A DNA stretch of 6,220 nucleotides from an uncultured Streptococcus sp. (GTDB lineage: Bacteria; Bacillota; Bacilli; Lactobacillales; Streptococcaceae): contig CABSQC010000067.1 of NCBI GenBank assembly GCA_902479835.1, positions 1 through 6,220 on the forward strand. The letters are read 5' to 3'. The notes under the pieces are model-generated. The model did not search any database. It worked only from the letters and a program-made list of their open reading frames with translations, and had not been told where the DNA came from. Below, piece by piece: positions 1-5,382 of this stretch. Numbering within the stretch: position 1 is the stretch's first letter; each line of letters opens with the position of its first letter. Made by a program: the position numbers and the translations under genes.

Positions 1-480
1 CTTTATGAAGAATTAACCCTGAGAGAGCATATCGAGACCGTAGCTATGGCCTATGATTTAAATATGGATCAGGTCATGGTGCGCGTCCAGCCTTTGTTGG
101 AACGCTTCCGTTTGGCTGAAAAATTAGATTGGTTCCCGACCCAGTTTTCAAAGGGGATGAAGCAGAAGGTCATGATTATTTGCGCCTATGCAGTAGATCC
201 AAGCCTTTATATTGTTGATGAACCCTTTTTGGGATTGGATCCTGTTGCGATTGCAGATTTGATTCAGTTATTGGCAGATGAGAAGGCAAAAGGAAAATCG
301 ATTTTGATGAGTACCCACGTTCTGGATTCGGCTGAAAAGATGTGTGATGGTTTTGTGATCCTCCATAAGGGTCAGATCCGAGCACAAGGGACCTTGGACG
401 AGCTGCGTTCAACTTTTGGGGATGAGAAAGCAAGTCTAAATGATATCTACATGACCTTGACAGAAGAGGAAACAGCATGA
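1..480 (+). CDS. ecsA: EcsA-type ABC transporter ATP-binding protein, 5'-truncated by window edge
   Basis: This is the C-terminal part (159 residues) of an ABC ATPase; the reading frame is open from base 1, so the start and Walker A are off-window. Visible motifs are the LYEELT segment at the window edge, a degenerate signature FSKGMKQK (bases 145-168) in place of LSGGQ, Walker B LYIVDEP (205-225) followed by the D-loop LGLDP, and the H-loop histidine of STH (316-318). The FSKGMKQK form is typical of EcsA and related exporter ATPases. The gene ends in an ATGA overlap with ecsB, so the two are translationally coupled. In Bacillus, EcsAB affects protein secretion, regulated intramembrane proteolysis and competence, and Ecs-type exporters have been linked to export of linear peptide pheromone fragments. 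The substrate here is not visible. An internal ATG at 46 is not a plausible start because homology continues upstream. Confidence 0.9.
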   Translation, partial: LYEELTLREHIETVAMAYDLNMDQVMVRVQPLLERFRLAEKLDWFPTQFSKGMKQKVMIICAYAVDPSLYIVDEPFLGLDPVAIADLIQLLADEKAKGKSILMSTHVLDSAEKMCDGFVILHKGQIRAQGTLDELRSTFGDEKASLNDIYMTLTEEETA

Positions 481-1532
481 AAGAGTTGATGAAAAAACGG
501 CAACAAACGTTTCGAACTCAATGTGTAAAATATAGCCGCTATGTTCTCAATGATCATTTCGTCCTCTTTATGCTGATTTTCATAGGATTTTTGGCAGTTC
601 AATACAGCCAATTCTTGCAAGATCTACCCAAAGATACAAGCCTGATCCGCTGGAGTCTCATGATTGGTTTGCTCCTCTTGGTTCCGATAGGCTCCATTGC
701 GACCTACTTAGAGAAGCCCGATGCTTTATTTCTTTTGGTAAAGGAAGAGGAAGTGAAAAGTTATATCAAAGGGCAGGCCAAGAAGTCTTTTGTCTTTTGG
801 TTTTTGATTCAAAGTTTTGTCCTTCTGTTATTTGTGCCTCTTCTTCTGGCAACGGGGCTGGATAAACTTGCTATTGTAGCTTATATCCTTGTCTTAGGGG
901 TGGCTAAAGGGGCTGTTTTTAGCTGGAAGGAAGCGCGCTTCTACCAGGATGGAAATTTGAATTGGACCTTAGCCATTGCTCGTGAGAATGCAAGGAAACA
1001 ATTGATCCTTCGCTTCTTTGCCTTGTTTACAACGGTAAAAGGTATTACTAACAGTGTCAAAAGAAGAGCCTACTTGGATGGTTTCTTAGGGCTTCTTCCC
1101 AAAACACATGGGAATACGTGGCTTCACTTATATATGCGCTCCTTCCTACGGAATGGAGATCTTTTCTCTATGACTCTCCGACTCTTGGCTCTTTCCATTC
1201 TCGCTATGGTCTTTATCCCCCAAACTCTAGTGGTGATCGTTCTTGTAGCCTTGCTCAATTATTTGATCATTTTTCAATTGTTGGGACTTTATAGCGCTTT
1301 TGATTACCAACCGTTGACCCTTCTTTTTCCAATGGAAAAAGGAAGTAAAAAGGCAGGATTGAACAAAACGCTTCGCTTGTTAATGGGGGTTGTAACAGTG
1401 ATAGAAGGGGCGATTGGGCTGGTCTTTATGTCAGATAAAGTCTTGCTGATGGGCTTATTAGCTTATACACTTGCATTAACCCTGATCTACCTTCCATTTA
1501 AGATGGCGCGCTTGGTTGACGAAAGTCGTTAA
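477..1532 (+). CDS. ecsB: EcsB-family ABC transporter membrane protein
   Basis: The product is a 351-aa polytopic membrane protein with a basic N-terminus and about eight hydrophobic segments, near residues 26-46, 57-78, 104-125, 129-149, 228-247, 250-272, 300-318 and 322-342. A large polar, Arg/Lys-rich cytoplasmic stretch lies between the fourth and fifth (about 150-227). The motif LEKPDALFLLVKEEE (78-92) after the second segment resembles the conserved EcsB segment that is probably part of the ATPase-contact region. The length is somewhat below the roughly 400 residues of Bacillus EcsB but normal for streptococci. Its ATG overlaps the ecsA stop (ATGA, 477-480), which supports a two-gene exporter operon. 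The last codons contain the -35 element of the ccrZ promoter. The transported substrate cannot be read from sequence. Confidence 0.88.
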   Translation: MKELMKKRQQTFRTQCVKYSRYVLNDHFVLFMLIFIGFLAVQYSQFLQDLPKDTSLIRWSLMIGLLLLVPIGSIATYLEKPDALFLLVKEEEVKSYIKGQAKKSFVFWFLIQSFVLLLFVPLLLATGLDKLAIVAYILVLGVAKGAVFSWKEARFYQDGNLNWTLAIARENARKQLILRFFALFTTVKGITNSVKRRAYLDGFLGLLPKTHGNTWLHLYMRSFLRNGDLFSMTLRLLALSILAMVFIPQTLVVIVLVALLNYLIIFQLLGLYSAFDYQPLTLLFPMEKGSKKAGLNKTLRLLMGVVTVIEGAIGLVFMSDKVLLMGLLAYTLALTLIYLPFKMARLVDESR

Positions 1533-1544
1533 AATTAGTAAAAT
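1516..1544 (+). promoter_or_regulatory. Predicted sigma-A promoter for ccrZ-trmB
   Basis: A TTGACG -35 (1516-1521) and a TAAAAT -10 (1539-1544) are separated by exactly 17 bp, each with one mismatch to the housekeeping consensus. The -35 lies inside the last codons of ecsB and the -10 in the 40-nt gap. The predicted transcription start is near 1551, giving a leader of about 22 nt before the ccrZ ATG at 1573. No terminator follows ecsB, so ccrZ probably receives both read-through and its own transcription. Confidence 0.7.
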
Positions 1545-1562
1545 AGATTGGAAACTTTTTAC

Positions 1563-1567
1563 GGAGG
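1563..1567 (+). promoter_or_regulatory. Ribosome binding site that fixes the ccrZ start
   Basis: GGAGG sits 5 nt before ATG 1573. It decides between this ATG and an in-frame TTG at 1516, which has no SD and lies inside the ecsB end and the -35 box. Flanking CTTTT (1555-1559) and AAAAG (1568-1572) could pair and present the SD in a loop, but the stem is AU-rich and weak. Confidence 0.85.
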
Positions 1568-1572
1568 AAAAG

Positions 1573-2367
1573 ATGGACTCGAATGAAAAAGAGCTAAGCC
1601 TCACCCCAATTCCTGGAAAGAGTGGGAAGGCCTACATGGGGACCTACCCAGATGGTGGGCGCGTTTTTGTAAAAATGAATACGACCCCAATCCTTGCGGG
1701 TCTAGCAAAAGAACAGATTGCTCCTCAATTGTTATGGAGTCGACGTTTGCCAGATGGAAATGTGATGAGTGCCCAAGAATGGTTGAATGGGGAGATTCTT
1801 ACGCCAAATGGAATGTCAAAAAAACAAGTGGTCAATATTTTAACGAGATTGCACCGTTCTAGACCTTTGATGACCCAATTAAAAAAACTTGGGTATCCTG
1901 TGGAATCTCCTTTAGAGTTGCTCAATTCTTGGAGTAACCGCTTGCCAATTGCCCTACGTCAGAACCATTACATCCAATCAGTTGTAAAGAATTTACGGAA
2001 GACAGTGCCAGCCTTTCGGGAGGATTATGCGACGATCGTCCATGGGGATGTCCGTCATAGTAACTGGATTGAGACAGAGAGCGGCTTGATTTATCTAGTC
2101 GATTGGGATTCCGTTCGTTTAACTGACAGGATGTTGGATGTGGCGCATATCTTGAGTCACTATATTCCAGATTCCAATTGGCGCGATTGGTTAGGTTATT
2201 ATGGTTACAAGTACAACCAAAAGGTGTTTGATAAACTCTATTGGTTTGGTCAATACTCTTTCTTGTGCCAAATTGCTAAATACTATGAAAATAATGATTT
2301 AGAAAATGTCAATCGCGAGATCTATGCTCTGCGCAATTTCCGGTTGAAATATGGAAAGGAAATATGA
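1573..2367 (+). CDS. ccrZ: Cell cycle regulator CcrZ (APH/choline-kinase-fold phosphotransferase)
   Basis: The product is 264 aa, the same length as I recall for pneumococcal CcrZ, and is very similar throughout (for example the [13 protein letters not shown] segment near residues 10-22). It has a kinase-like fold with the catalytic-loop motif HGDVRHSNW (H157, D159, N164) and the metal-binding motif DWDS (D177, D179). These positions coincide with residues studied in pneumococcal CcrZ. In S. pneumoniae, CcrZ is brought to midcell by FtsZ and acts through DnaA to control initiation of DNA replication. Bacillus CcrZ (YtmP) phosphorylates ribose/deoxyribose-type substrates in vitro. All catalytic residues are intact, so an active enzyme is expected. 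The ATG at 1573 is chosen because of its GGAGG. Its stop overlaps the trmB start (ATGA), coupling the two. Older annotations call this family aminoglycoside or choline phosphotransferase; antibiotic resistance is not implied. Confidence 0.95.
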   Translation: MDSNEKELSLTPIPGKSGKAYMGTYPDGGRVFVKMNTTPILAGLAKEQIAPQLLWSRRLPDGNVMSAQEWLNGEILTPNGMSKKQVVNILTRLHRSRPLMTQLKKLGYPVESPLELLNSWSNRLPIALRQNHYIQSVVKNLRKTVPAFREDYATIVHGDVRHSNWIETESGLIYLVDWDSVRLTDRMLDVAHILSHYIPDSNWRDWLGYYGYKYNQKVFDKLYWFGQYSFLCQIAKYYENNDLENVNREIYALRNFRLKYGKEI

Positions 2368-2999
2368 GAGTTAGAAATCGCAAGGGAGCGACTGAATTAT
2401 TAGAAGCGAATCCGCAATATGTGGTCCTAAATCCAGAAGATGCCAAGGGAAAGTGGCATAAAATTTTTGGGAATGACCATCCTATTCATATCGAAGTGGG
2501 CAGCGGGAAAGGGGCCTTTATTACTGGGATGGCCAAGGCCAATCCAGAGATCAACTACATCGGAATTGATATTCAAAAATCGGTCTTGAGTTATGCTTTA
2601 GATAAGGTCTTAGAAGCTGATGTTCCTAATATTAAATTACTTTGGGTAGATGGGGATAGCTTGACTAACTATTTTGAAGATGGAGAAATTGATCAGCTCT
2701 ATCTGAATTTTTCAGATCCATGGCCAAAGAAACGTCATGAGAAGCGTCGCTTGACTTACAAGACCTTCCTAGACACCTTCAAGCAAATTCTTCCAGAACA
2801 TGGGGAGATTCACTTTAAAACAGACAACCGAGGTTTGTTTGAATACAGTTTGGTGAGTTTTTCGCAATATGGAATGACTTTGAAGGGAGTCTGGTTAGAC
2901 CTTCATGCTAGTGACTTTGAGGGCAATGTCATGACGGAGTATGAGAAGAAGTTCTCAAGTAAAGGCCAGGTCATTTACCGTGTAGAAGCACAGTTTTAG
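2364..2999 (+). CDS. trmB: tRNA (guanine-N7-)-methyltransferase TrmB
   Basis: TrmB transfers a methyl group from S-adenosylmethionine to N7 of G46 in the tRNA variable loop, in the cytoplasm. The 211-aa protein has the usual streptococcal length and a class I Rossmann methyltransferase core. SAM-binding motif I is EVGSGKG (44-50), an acidic residue follows at D69, and VDGD (95-98) is next. The family signature [11 protein letters not shown] is at 115-125 with the catalytic-type D118. FKTDN (151-155) and TEYE (191-194) form the substrate side. The ATG overlaps the ccrZ TGA by 4 nt (ATGA), so translation is coupled. There is no clear own SD beyond GGAAAGGA (2353-2360). The rimP promoter begins only 8 bases after the stop and no terminator separates them, so some transcripts may continue into rimP. 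Confidence 0.97.
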   Translation: MRVRNRKGATELLEANPQYVVLNPEDAKGKWHKIFGNDHPIHIEVGSGKGAFITGMAKANPEINYIGIDIQKSVLSYALDKVLEADVPNIKLLWVDGDSLTNYFEDGEIDQLYLNFSDPWPKKRHEKRRLTYKTFLDTFKQILPEHGEIHFKTDNRGLFEYSLVSFSQYGMTLKGVWLDLHASDFEGNVMTEYEKKFSSKGQVIYRVEAQF

Positions 3000-3007
3000 C
3001 ATATTCC

Positions 3008-3036
3008 TTGCAATCATTGGGAAATCGTGCTATAAT
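3008..3036 (+). promoter_or_regulatory. Strong extended -10 sigma-A promoter of the rimP-nusA-infB operon
   Basis: TTGCAA (-35, 3008-3013), a 17-bp spacer and a perfect TATAAT (-10, 3031-3036) preceded by TGC (3028-3030) form an extended -10 promoter. The predicted start is about 3042-3044. It lies in the 97-nt gap after trmB and is the only good promoter seen for the five genes downstream. A small CAAT-C-ATTG palindrome lies in the spacer but has no clear meaning. Confidence 0.88.
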
Positions 3037-3056
3037 ACATTGAATGAATAGAAAAG

Positions 3057-3084
3057 GAGAGGCGGGGAAATATCTTCGCCTCTT
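3057..3084 (+). promoter_or_regulatory. Leader hairpin upstream of rimP (possible regulatory RNA element)
   Basis: Bases 3057-3068 can pair with 3073-3084 as 12 consecutive pairs (nine Watson-Crick, three G-U) around an AATA loop. The core is AGAGGCG with CGCCTCT, perfectly complementary. It lies about 15 nt into the predicted transcript. The bases after it (ATCTATG) are not a U-tract, so it is not an intrinsic terminator. Its 3' arm can instead pair with the rimP Shine-Dalgarno (3092-3099). A role in controlling rimP translation or transcript stability is inference. Confidence 0.6.
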
Positions 3085-3090
3085 ATCTAT

Positions 3091-3097
3091 GAGGAGG
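3091..3097 (+). promoter_or_regulatory. rimP Shine-Dalgarno overlapping the conventional GTG start
   Basis: GAGGAGG is a near-perfect SD, but its last G is the first base of the GTG (3097-3099) used in the conventional gene model, leaving no spacing. The in-frame ATC at 3106 is 8 nt downstream, a normal distance. No ATG, GTG or TTG exists in frame between the upstream stop at 3049 and 3097. The SD therefore argues for a rare AUC start, or for inefficient GTG use. Confidence 0.7.
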
Positions 3098-3576
3098 TGG
3101 CAACCATCGCAACGATTGTTGACTTAGTAACAGAAGTGATTCAGCCAGCTATAAAGGAACCATTTGAATTGGTCGATGTTGAATATGGCAAAATGGGTGG
3201 TGACTACGTCTTAAGCATTTTCGTAGACAAACCAGAAGGGATCACACTGAATGATACAGCGGATTTGACAGAAATCATTAGCCCGCTATTGGATCAAATC
3301 AAACCAGATCCATTTCCAGAACAGTACTTTTTAGAAGTTACCAGTCCTGGCTTGGAGAGACCTTTGAAAACCAAGGAAGCACTCGAGGGAGCTGTTGGCA
3401 AGTATGTCAATATCAGCTTGTATAAGGCTGTTGAAAAGCAAAAGGTCTTTGAGGGGAACTTGGTAGGTTTTGAAGAGGATGTTTTGACCATTGAGTATAT
3501 GGATAAAACACGAAAGAAAACTGTAGAAATTCCTTATAACCTTGTGTCCAAAGCAAGGTTGGCTGTAAAATTGTAA
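3097..3576 (+). CDS. rimP: Ribosome maturation factor RimP
   Basis: RimP assists late 30S subunit assembly, binding near the S12/central pseudoknot region. The model of 159 aa from GTG 3097 matches the pneumococcal annotation length. The protein has an N-terminal alpha/beta domain ending near [14 protein letters not shown] (the SPG-ERPL family motif, about residues 77-90) and a C-terminal SH3-like barrel ending in SKARLAVKL. The start is uncertain. The GTG overlaps the SD, and an ATC at 3106 (giving 156 aa) is better placed; both are in the same frame and give almost the same protein. It is the first gene of the operon, 97 nt after trmB, with a structured leader. The stop TAA is 44 nt before nusA. 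Function is secure; only the first three residues are in doubt. Confidence 0.95.
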   Translation: MATIATIVDLVTEVIQPAIKEPFELVDVEYGKMGGDYVLSIFVDKPEGITLNDTADLTEIISPLLDQIKPDPFPEQYFLEVTSPGLERPLKTKEALEGAVGKYVNISLYKAVEKQKVFEGNLVGFEEDVLTIEYMDKTRKKTVEIPYNLVSKARLAVKL

Positions 3577-3593
3577 CAGAATGAAAGAAAGGA

Positions 3594-3612
3594 TGCCTTT
3601 ATAGAAGAGGCA
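3594..3612 (+). promoter_or_regulatory. Small hairpin enclosing the nusA Shine-Dalgarno
   Basis: Bases 3594-3600 (TGCCTTT) can pair with 3606-3612 (AGAGGCA) over a 5-nt loop, seven pairs with one G-U. The only SD-like sequence for nusA, AGAGG at 3606-3610, with a rather long 10-nt spacing to ATG 3621, lies entirely in the 3' arm. This would reduce nusA initiation unless opened, for example by ribosomes finishing rimP 18-38 nt upstream. Regulation is inferred, not shown. Confidence 0.5.
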
Positions 3613-3620
3613 AGAAAAAC

Positions 3621-4763
3621 ATGAGTAAAGAAATGCTAGAAGCCTTCCGCATTTTGGAAGAAGACAAAGGGATCAAAAAAGAAGATATCATCGAAGCCGT
3701 CACAGAATCATTGCGTTCAGCTTATCGCCGTCGTTATGGACAATCAGAAAGTGCAGCGATTGAATTCAATGAAAAAACTGGAGATTTCCGTGTTTATACG
3801 GTTCGTGAAGTGGTGGATGAAGTCTTTGATAGCCGTTTAGAAATCAGCTTGAAGGATGCCTTGGCCATTAGCTCTGCTTATGAGTTGGGTGACAAGATCA
3901 AGTTTGAAGAAGCACCAGCTGAATTTGGTCGCGTAGCAGCTCAATCTGCCAAACAAACCATCATGGAAAAAATGCGGAAGCAAACGCGCACCATCACCTA
4001 TAACACTTATAAAGAGCATGAAAATGAAATTATGAGTGGAACGGTAGAGCGCTTTGACAATCGCTTTATCTATGTCAATCTTGGTTCGATCGAAGCTCAA
4101 TTGTCTAAACAGGACCAAATTCCAGGGGAAGTCTTCCAATCTCATGATCGCATCGAAGTATTCGTCTACAAAGTAGAAGACAATCCTCGTGGGGTGAATG
4201 TCTTTGTTAGTCGGAGCCATCCAGAAATGATCAAACGTTTGATGGAACAAGAAATTCCTGAAGTTTATGATGGAACTGTTGAGATTATGAGTGTAGCGCG
4301 TGAAGCTGGAGATCGTACAAAAGTTGCGGTTCGTAGCCATAATCCAAACGTAGATGCGATTGGGACTATTGTTGGTCGTGGTGGATCGAATATTAAAAAG
4401 ATTACCAGCAAGTTCCACCCAGCTCGATACGATCAAAAATTAGACCGTATGGTTCCGACAGAAGAAAACATCGATGTCATTGAATGGGTTCCAGATCCAG
4501 CTGAATTCATCTACAATGCGATCGCTCCTGCAGAAGTGGACCAAGTTATTTTTGATGATGAAGATAGCAAACATGCTCTCGTTGTGGTCCCTGATAACAA
4601 GTTATCTCTTGCCATCGGTCGTCGTGGTCAAAACGTTCGTTTAGCGGCTCATTTGACTGGTTACCGCATCGATATCAAATCTGCTAGTGAGTTTGAAGAA
4701 ATGGAAGCAGCTCAAGAAACTTTTGAAGACCAAGTAGGAAGTGGCGAAGAGCAAGTCGATTAA
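3621..4763 (+). CDS. nusA: Transcription termination/antitermination factor NusA
   Basis: NusA binds RNA polymerase and nascent RNA and modulates pausing, intrinsic termination and antitermination. The 380-aa protein shows the N-terminal RNAP-binding domain (about 1-128), an S1 domain (about 134-198), KH1 with a GRGG loop (252-255) and KH2 with GRRG (333-336) inside the LAIGRRGQNVRLAA motif. A short acidic tail follows (354-380). The C-terminal acidic repeats of gammaproteobacterial NusA are absent, as normal for Firmicutes. Compared with Bacillus NusA as I recall it, KH1 carries about 14 extra residues around 266-281, containing HPARYDQK and DRMVP. ATG 3621 is preceded by a modest AGAGG inside a hairpin. 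The next gene, rnpM, follows after 14 nt, which fits co-transcription. Confidence 0.97.
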   Translation: MSKEMLEAFRILEEDKGIKKEDIIEAVTESLRSAYRRRYGQSESAAIEFNEKTGDFRVYTVREVVDEVFDSRLEISLKDALAISSAYELGDKIKFEEAPAEFGRVAAQSAKQTIMEKMRKQTRTITYNTYKEHENEIMSGTVERFDNRFIYVNLGSIEAQLSKQDQIPGEVFQSHDRIEVFVYKVEDNPRGVNVFVSRSHPEMIKRLMEQEIPEVYDGTVEIMSVAREAGDRTKVAVRSHNPNVDAIGTIVGRGGSNIKKITSKFHPARYDQKLDRMVPTEENIDVIEWVPDPAEFIYNAIAPAEVDQVIFDDEDSKHALVVVPDNKLSLAIGRRGQNVRLAAHLTGYRIDIKSASEFEEMEAAQETFEDQVGSGEEQVD

Positions 4764-4777
4764 GAGAGGGAGGGAAA

Positions 4778-5074
4778 ATGGTAAAAACAAGAAAAATCCC
4801 TTTAAGAAAATCTGTCGTTTCAAATGAAATTATTGATAAGCGCGATTTGCTCCGGATTGTCAAAAATAAAGAAGGACAAGTCTTTATCGATCCAACTGGC
4901 AAAGCCAATGGTCGAGGTGCTTACATCAAGCTAGACAATGAAGAAGCGGCACTTGCTAAGAAAAAGAAAGCTTTCAATCGTAGCTTTAATATGGAAGTGG
5001 AAGAAGCTTTCTATGATGAATTGATCGCTTATGTAGATCATAAGGTGAAGAGAAGAGAGTTAGGCCTTGAATAA
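4778..5074 (+). CDS. rnpM: RNase P modulator RnpM (YlxR, DUF448)
   Basis: This 98-aa basic protein belongs to the YlxR family, characterised by an N-terminal R-K-x-P-x-R segment (RKIPLRK, 5-11), a central VFIDPTGKANGRGAY run (35-49) with the diagnostic GRGAY at 45-49, and a helical, Lys-rich C-terminal half. In Bacillus, RnpM binds the RNase P RNA and inhibits its activity; earlier work linked YlxR to glucose-responsive gene expression. The cysteine often found after the first basic motif (RKC) is a serine here (S12). ATG 4778 has GGAGG at 4769-4773 with a short 4-nt spacing, 14 nt after nusA. Its last 8 bases overlap the ylxQ start. Position between nusA and infB is the standard Firmicutes arrangement. 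Confidence 0.93.
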   Translation: MVKTRKIPLRKSVVSNEIIDKRDLLRIVKNKEGQVFIDPTGKANGRGAYIKLDNEEAALAKKKKAFNRSFNMEVEEAFYDELIAYVDHKVKRRELGLE

Positions 5075-5366
5075 GCAAAAGATAAGTAATTTGTTGGGCT
5101 TGGCGCAAAGAGCAGGAAAACTCATTTCTGGAGAAGAACTCGTGATCAAAGCAATCCAGGAAGAAAAAGCAAAATTAGTTTTTCTGGCAAATGATGCAGC
5201 TAGTAACCTGACAAAAAAGGTGACAGATAAGGGTCACTATTATGAGGTTCAAGTATCTACCGTGTTTTCAACACTAGAATTAAGCACTGCAATTGGACGT
5301 GCCCGTAAGGTCGTCGCTGTTGTAGATGCTGGATTTTCAAAGAAAATGAGGTCTCTTATGGAATAG
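5067..5366 (+). CDS. ylxQ: YlxQ, L7Ae/L30e-family RNA-binding protein
   Basis: This 99-aa protein has the L7Ae/L30e/S12e/Gadd45 fold, a family whose members bind kink-turn RNA. Supporting segments are LLGLAQRAGKLISGEE (9-24), the beta-strand and turn LVFLANDAASNLTKKV (37-52), and AIGRARKVVAVVDAGFSKKM near the C-terminus. The precise RNA target of YlxQ is unsettled; a ribosome- or RNA-associated role is inferred from the fold and the operon. The start is TTG 5067, which overlaps the end of rnpM by 8 nt. No ATG lies near the beginning of the homologous region, and AGAGAG (5054-5059) is a weak SD 7 nt upstream, so translational coupling to rnpM is likely. It ends 16 nt before infB. Confidence 0.9.
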   Translation: MNKQKISNLLGLAQRAGKLISGEELVIKAIQEEKAKLVFLANDAASNLTKKVTDKGHYYEVQVSTVFSTLELSTAIGRARKVVAVVDAGFSKKMRSLME

Positions 5367-5368
5367 AA

Positions 5369-5375
5369 GAGGAGG
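5369..5375 (+). promoter_or_regulatory. Ribosome binding site of infB, fixing a TTG start
   Basis: GAGGAGG precedes TTG 5383 by 7 nt, an ideal distance. No ATG or GTG is near in this frame, and the next codons give the canonical IF2 N-terminus SKKRLYEIAKELG. A short stem, 5374-5378 with 5384-5388, could pair part of the SD with the start codon; it is only five pairs. Confidence 0.88.
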
Positions 5376-5382
5376 ACAGCAA

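Noticed and set aside
457..462. TTGACA near the end of ecsA as a possible ecsB promoter
   Set aside because: No -10-like sequence occurs 16-18 bp downstream, and ecsA/ecsB are coupled by overlap.
1538..1562. GTAAAA/TTTTAC inverted repeat plus T-run after ecsB as a terminator
   Set aside because: The stem has only A-T pairs beyond one G-C, the loop is 13 nt, and the T-run lies within the stem. It overlaps the ccrZ promoter and leader and would not terminate efficiently.
1516..1572. TTG start for ccrZ at 1516
   Set aside because: It has no SD and coincides with the -35 box and the ecsB end. ATG 1573 with GGAGG gives the family-standard 264 aa.
1573..2367. Aminoglycoside phosphotransferase (resistance gene)
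   Set aside because: The fold is shared, but the sequence matches chromosomal CcrZ over its length and lies in the conserved trmB context.
3057..3090. rimP leader hairpin as an intrinsic terminator/attenuator
   Set aside because: No run of U residues follows the stem; the next bases are ATCTATG.
3265..3292. TTGACA ... TATTGG inside rimP as a nusA promoter
   Set aside because: The -10 is poor and the spacing 16 bp; it lies in well-conserved coding sequence and the operon already has a strong promoter.
3581..3604. Seven-codon minicistron between rimP and nusA (ATG 3581 to TAG 3604)
   Set aside because: It has no SD and is extremely short. Its stop falls in the loop of the nusA hairpin, which is curious but probably chance.
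3837..4436. 199-codon open frame on the - strand opposite nusA
   Set aside because: It lies wholly within a clear NusA coding region, its translation looks like no protein family, and no SD or promoter is evident. It is a shadow of nusA codon usage.
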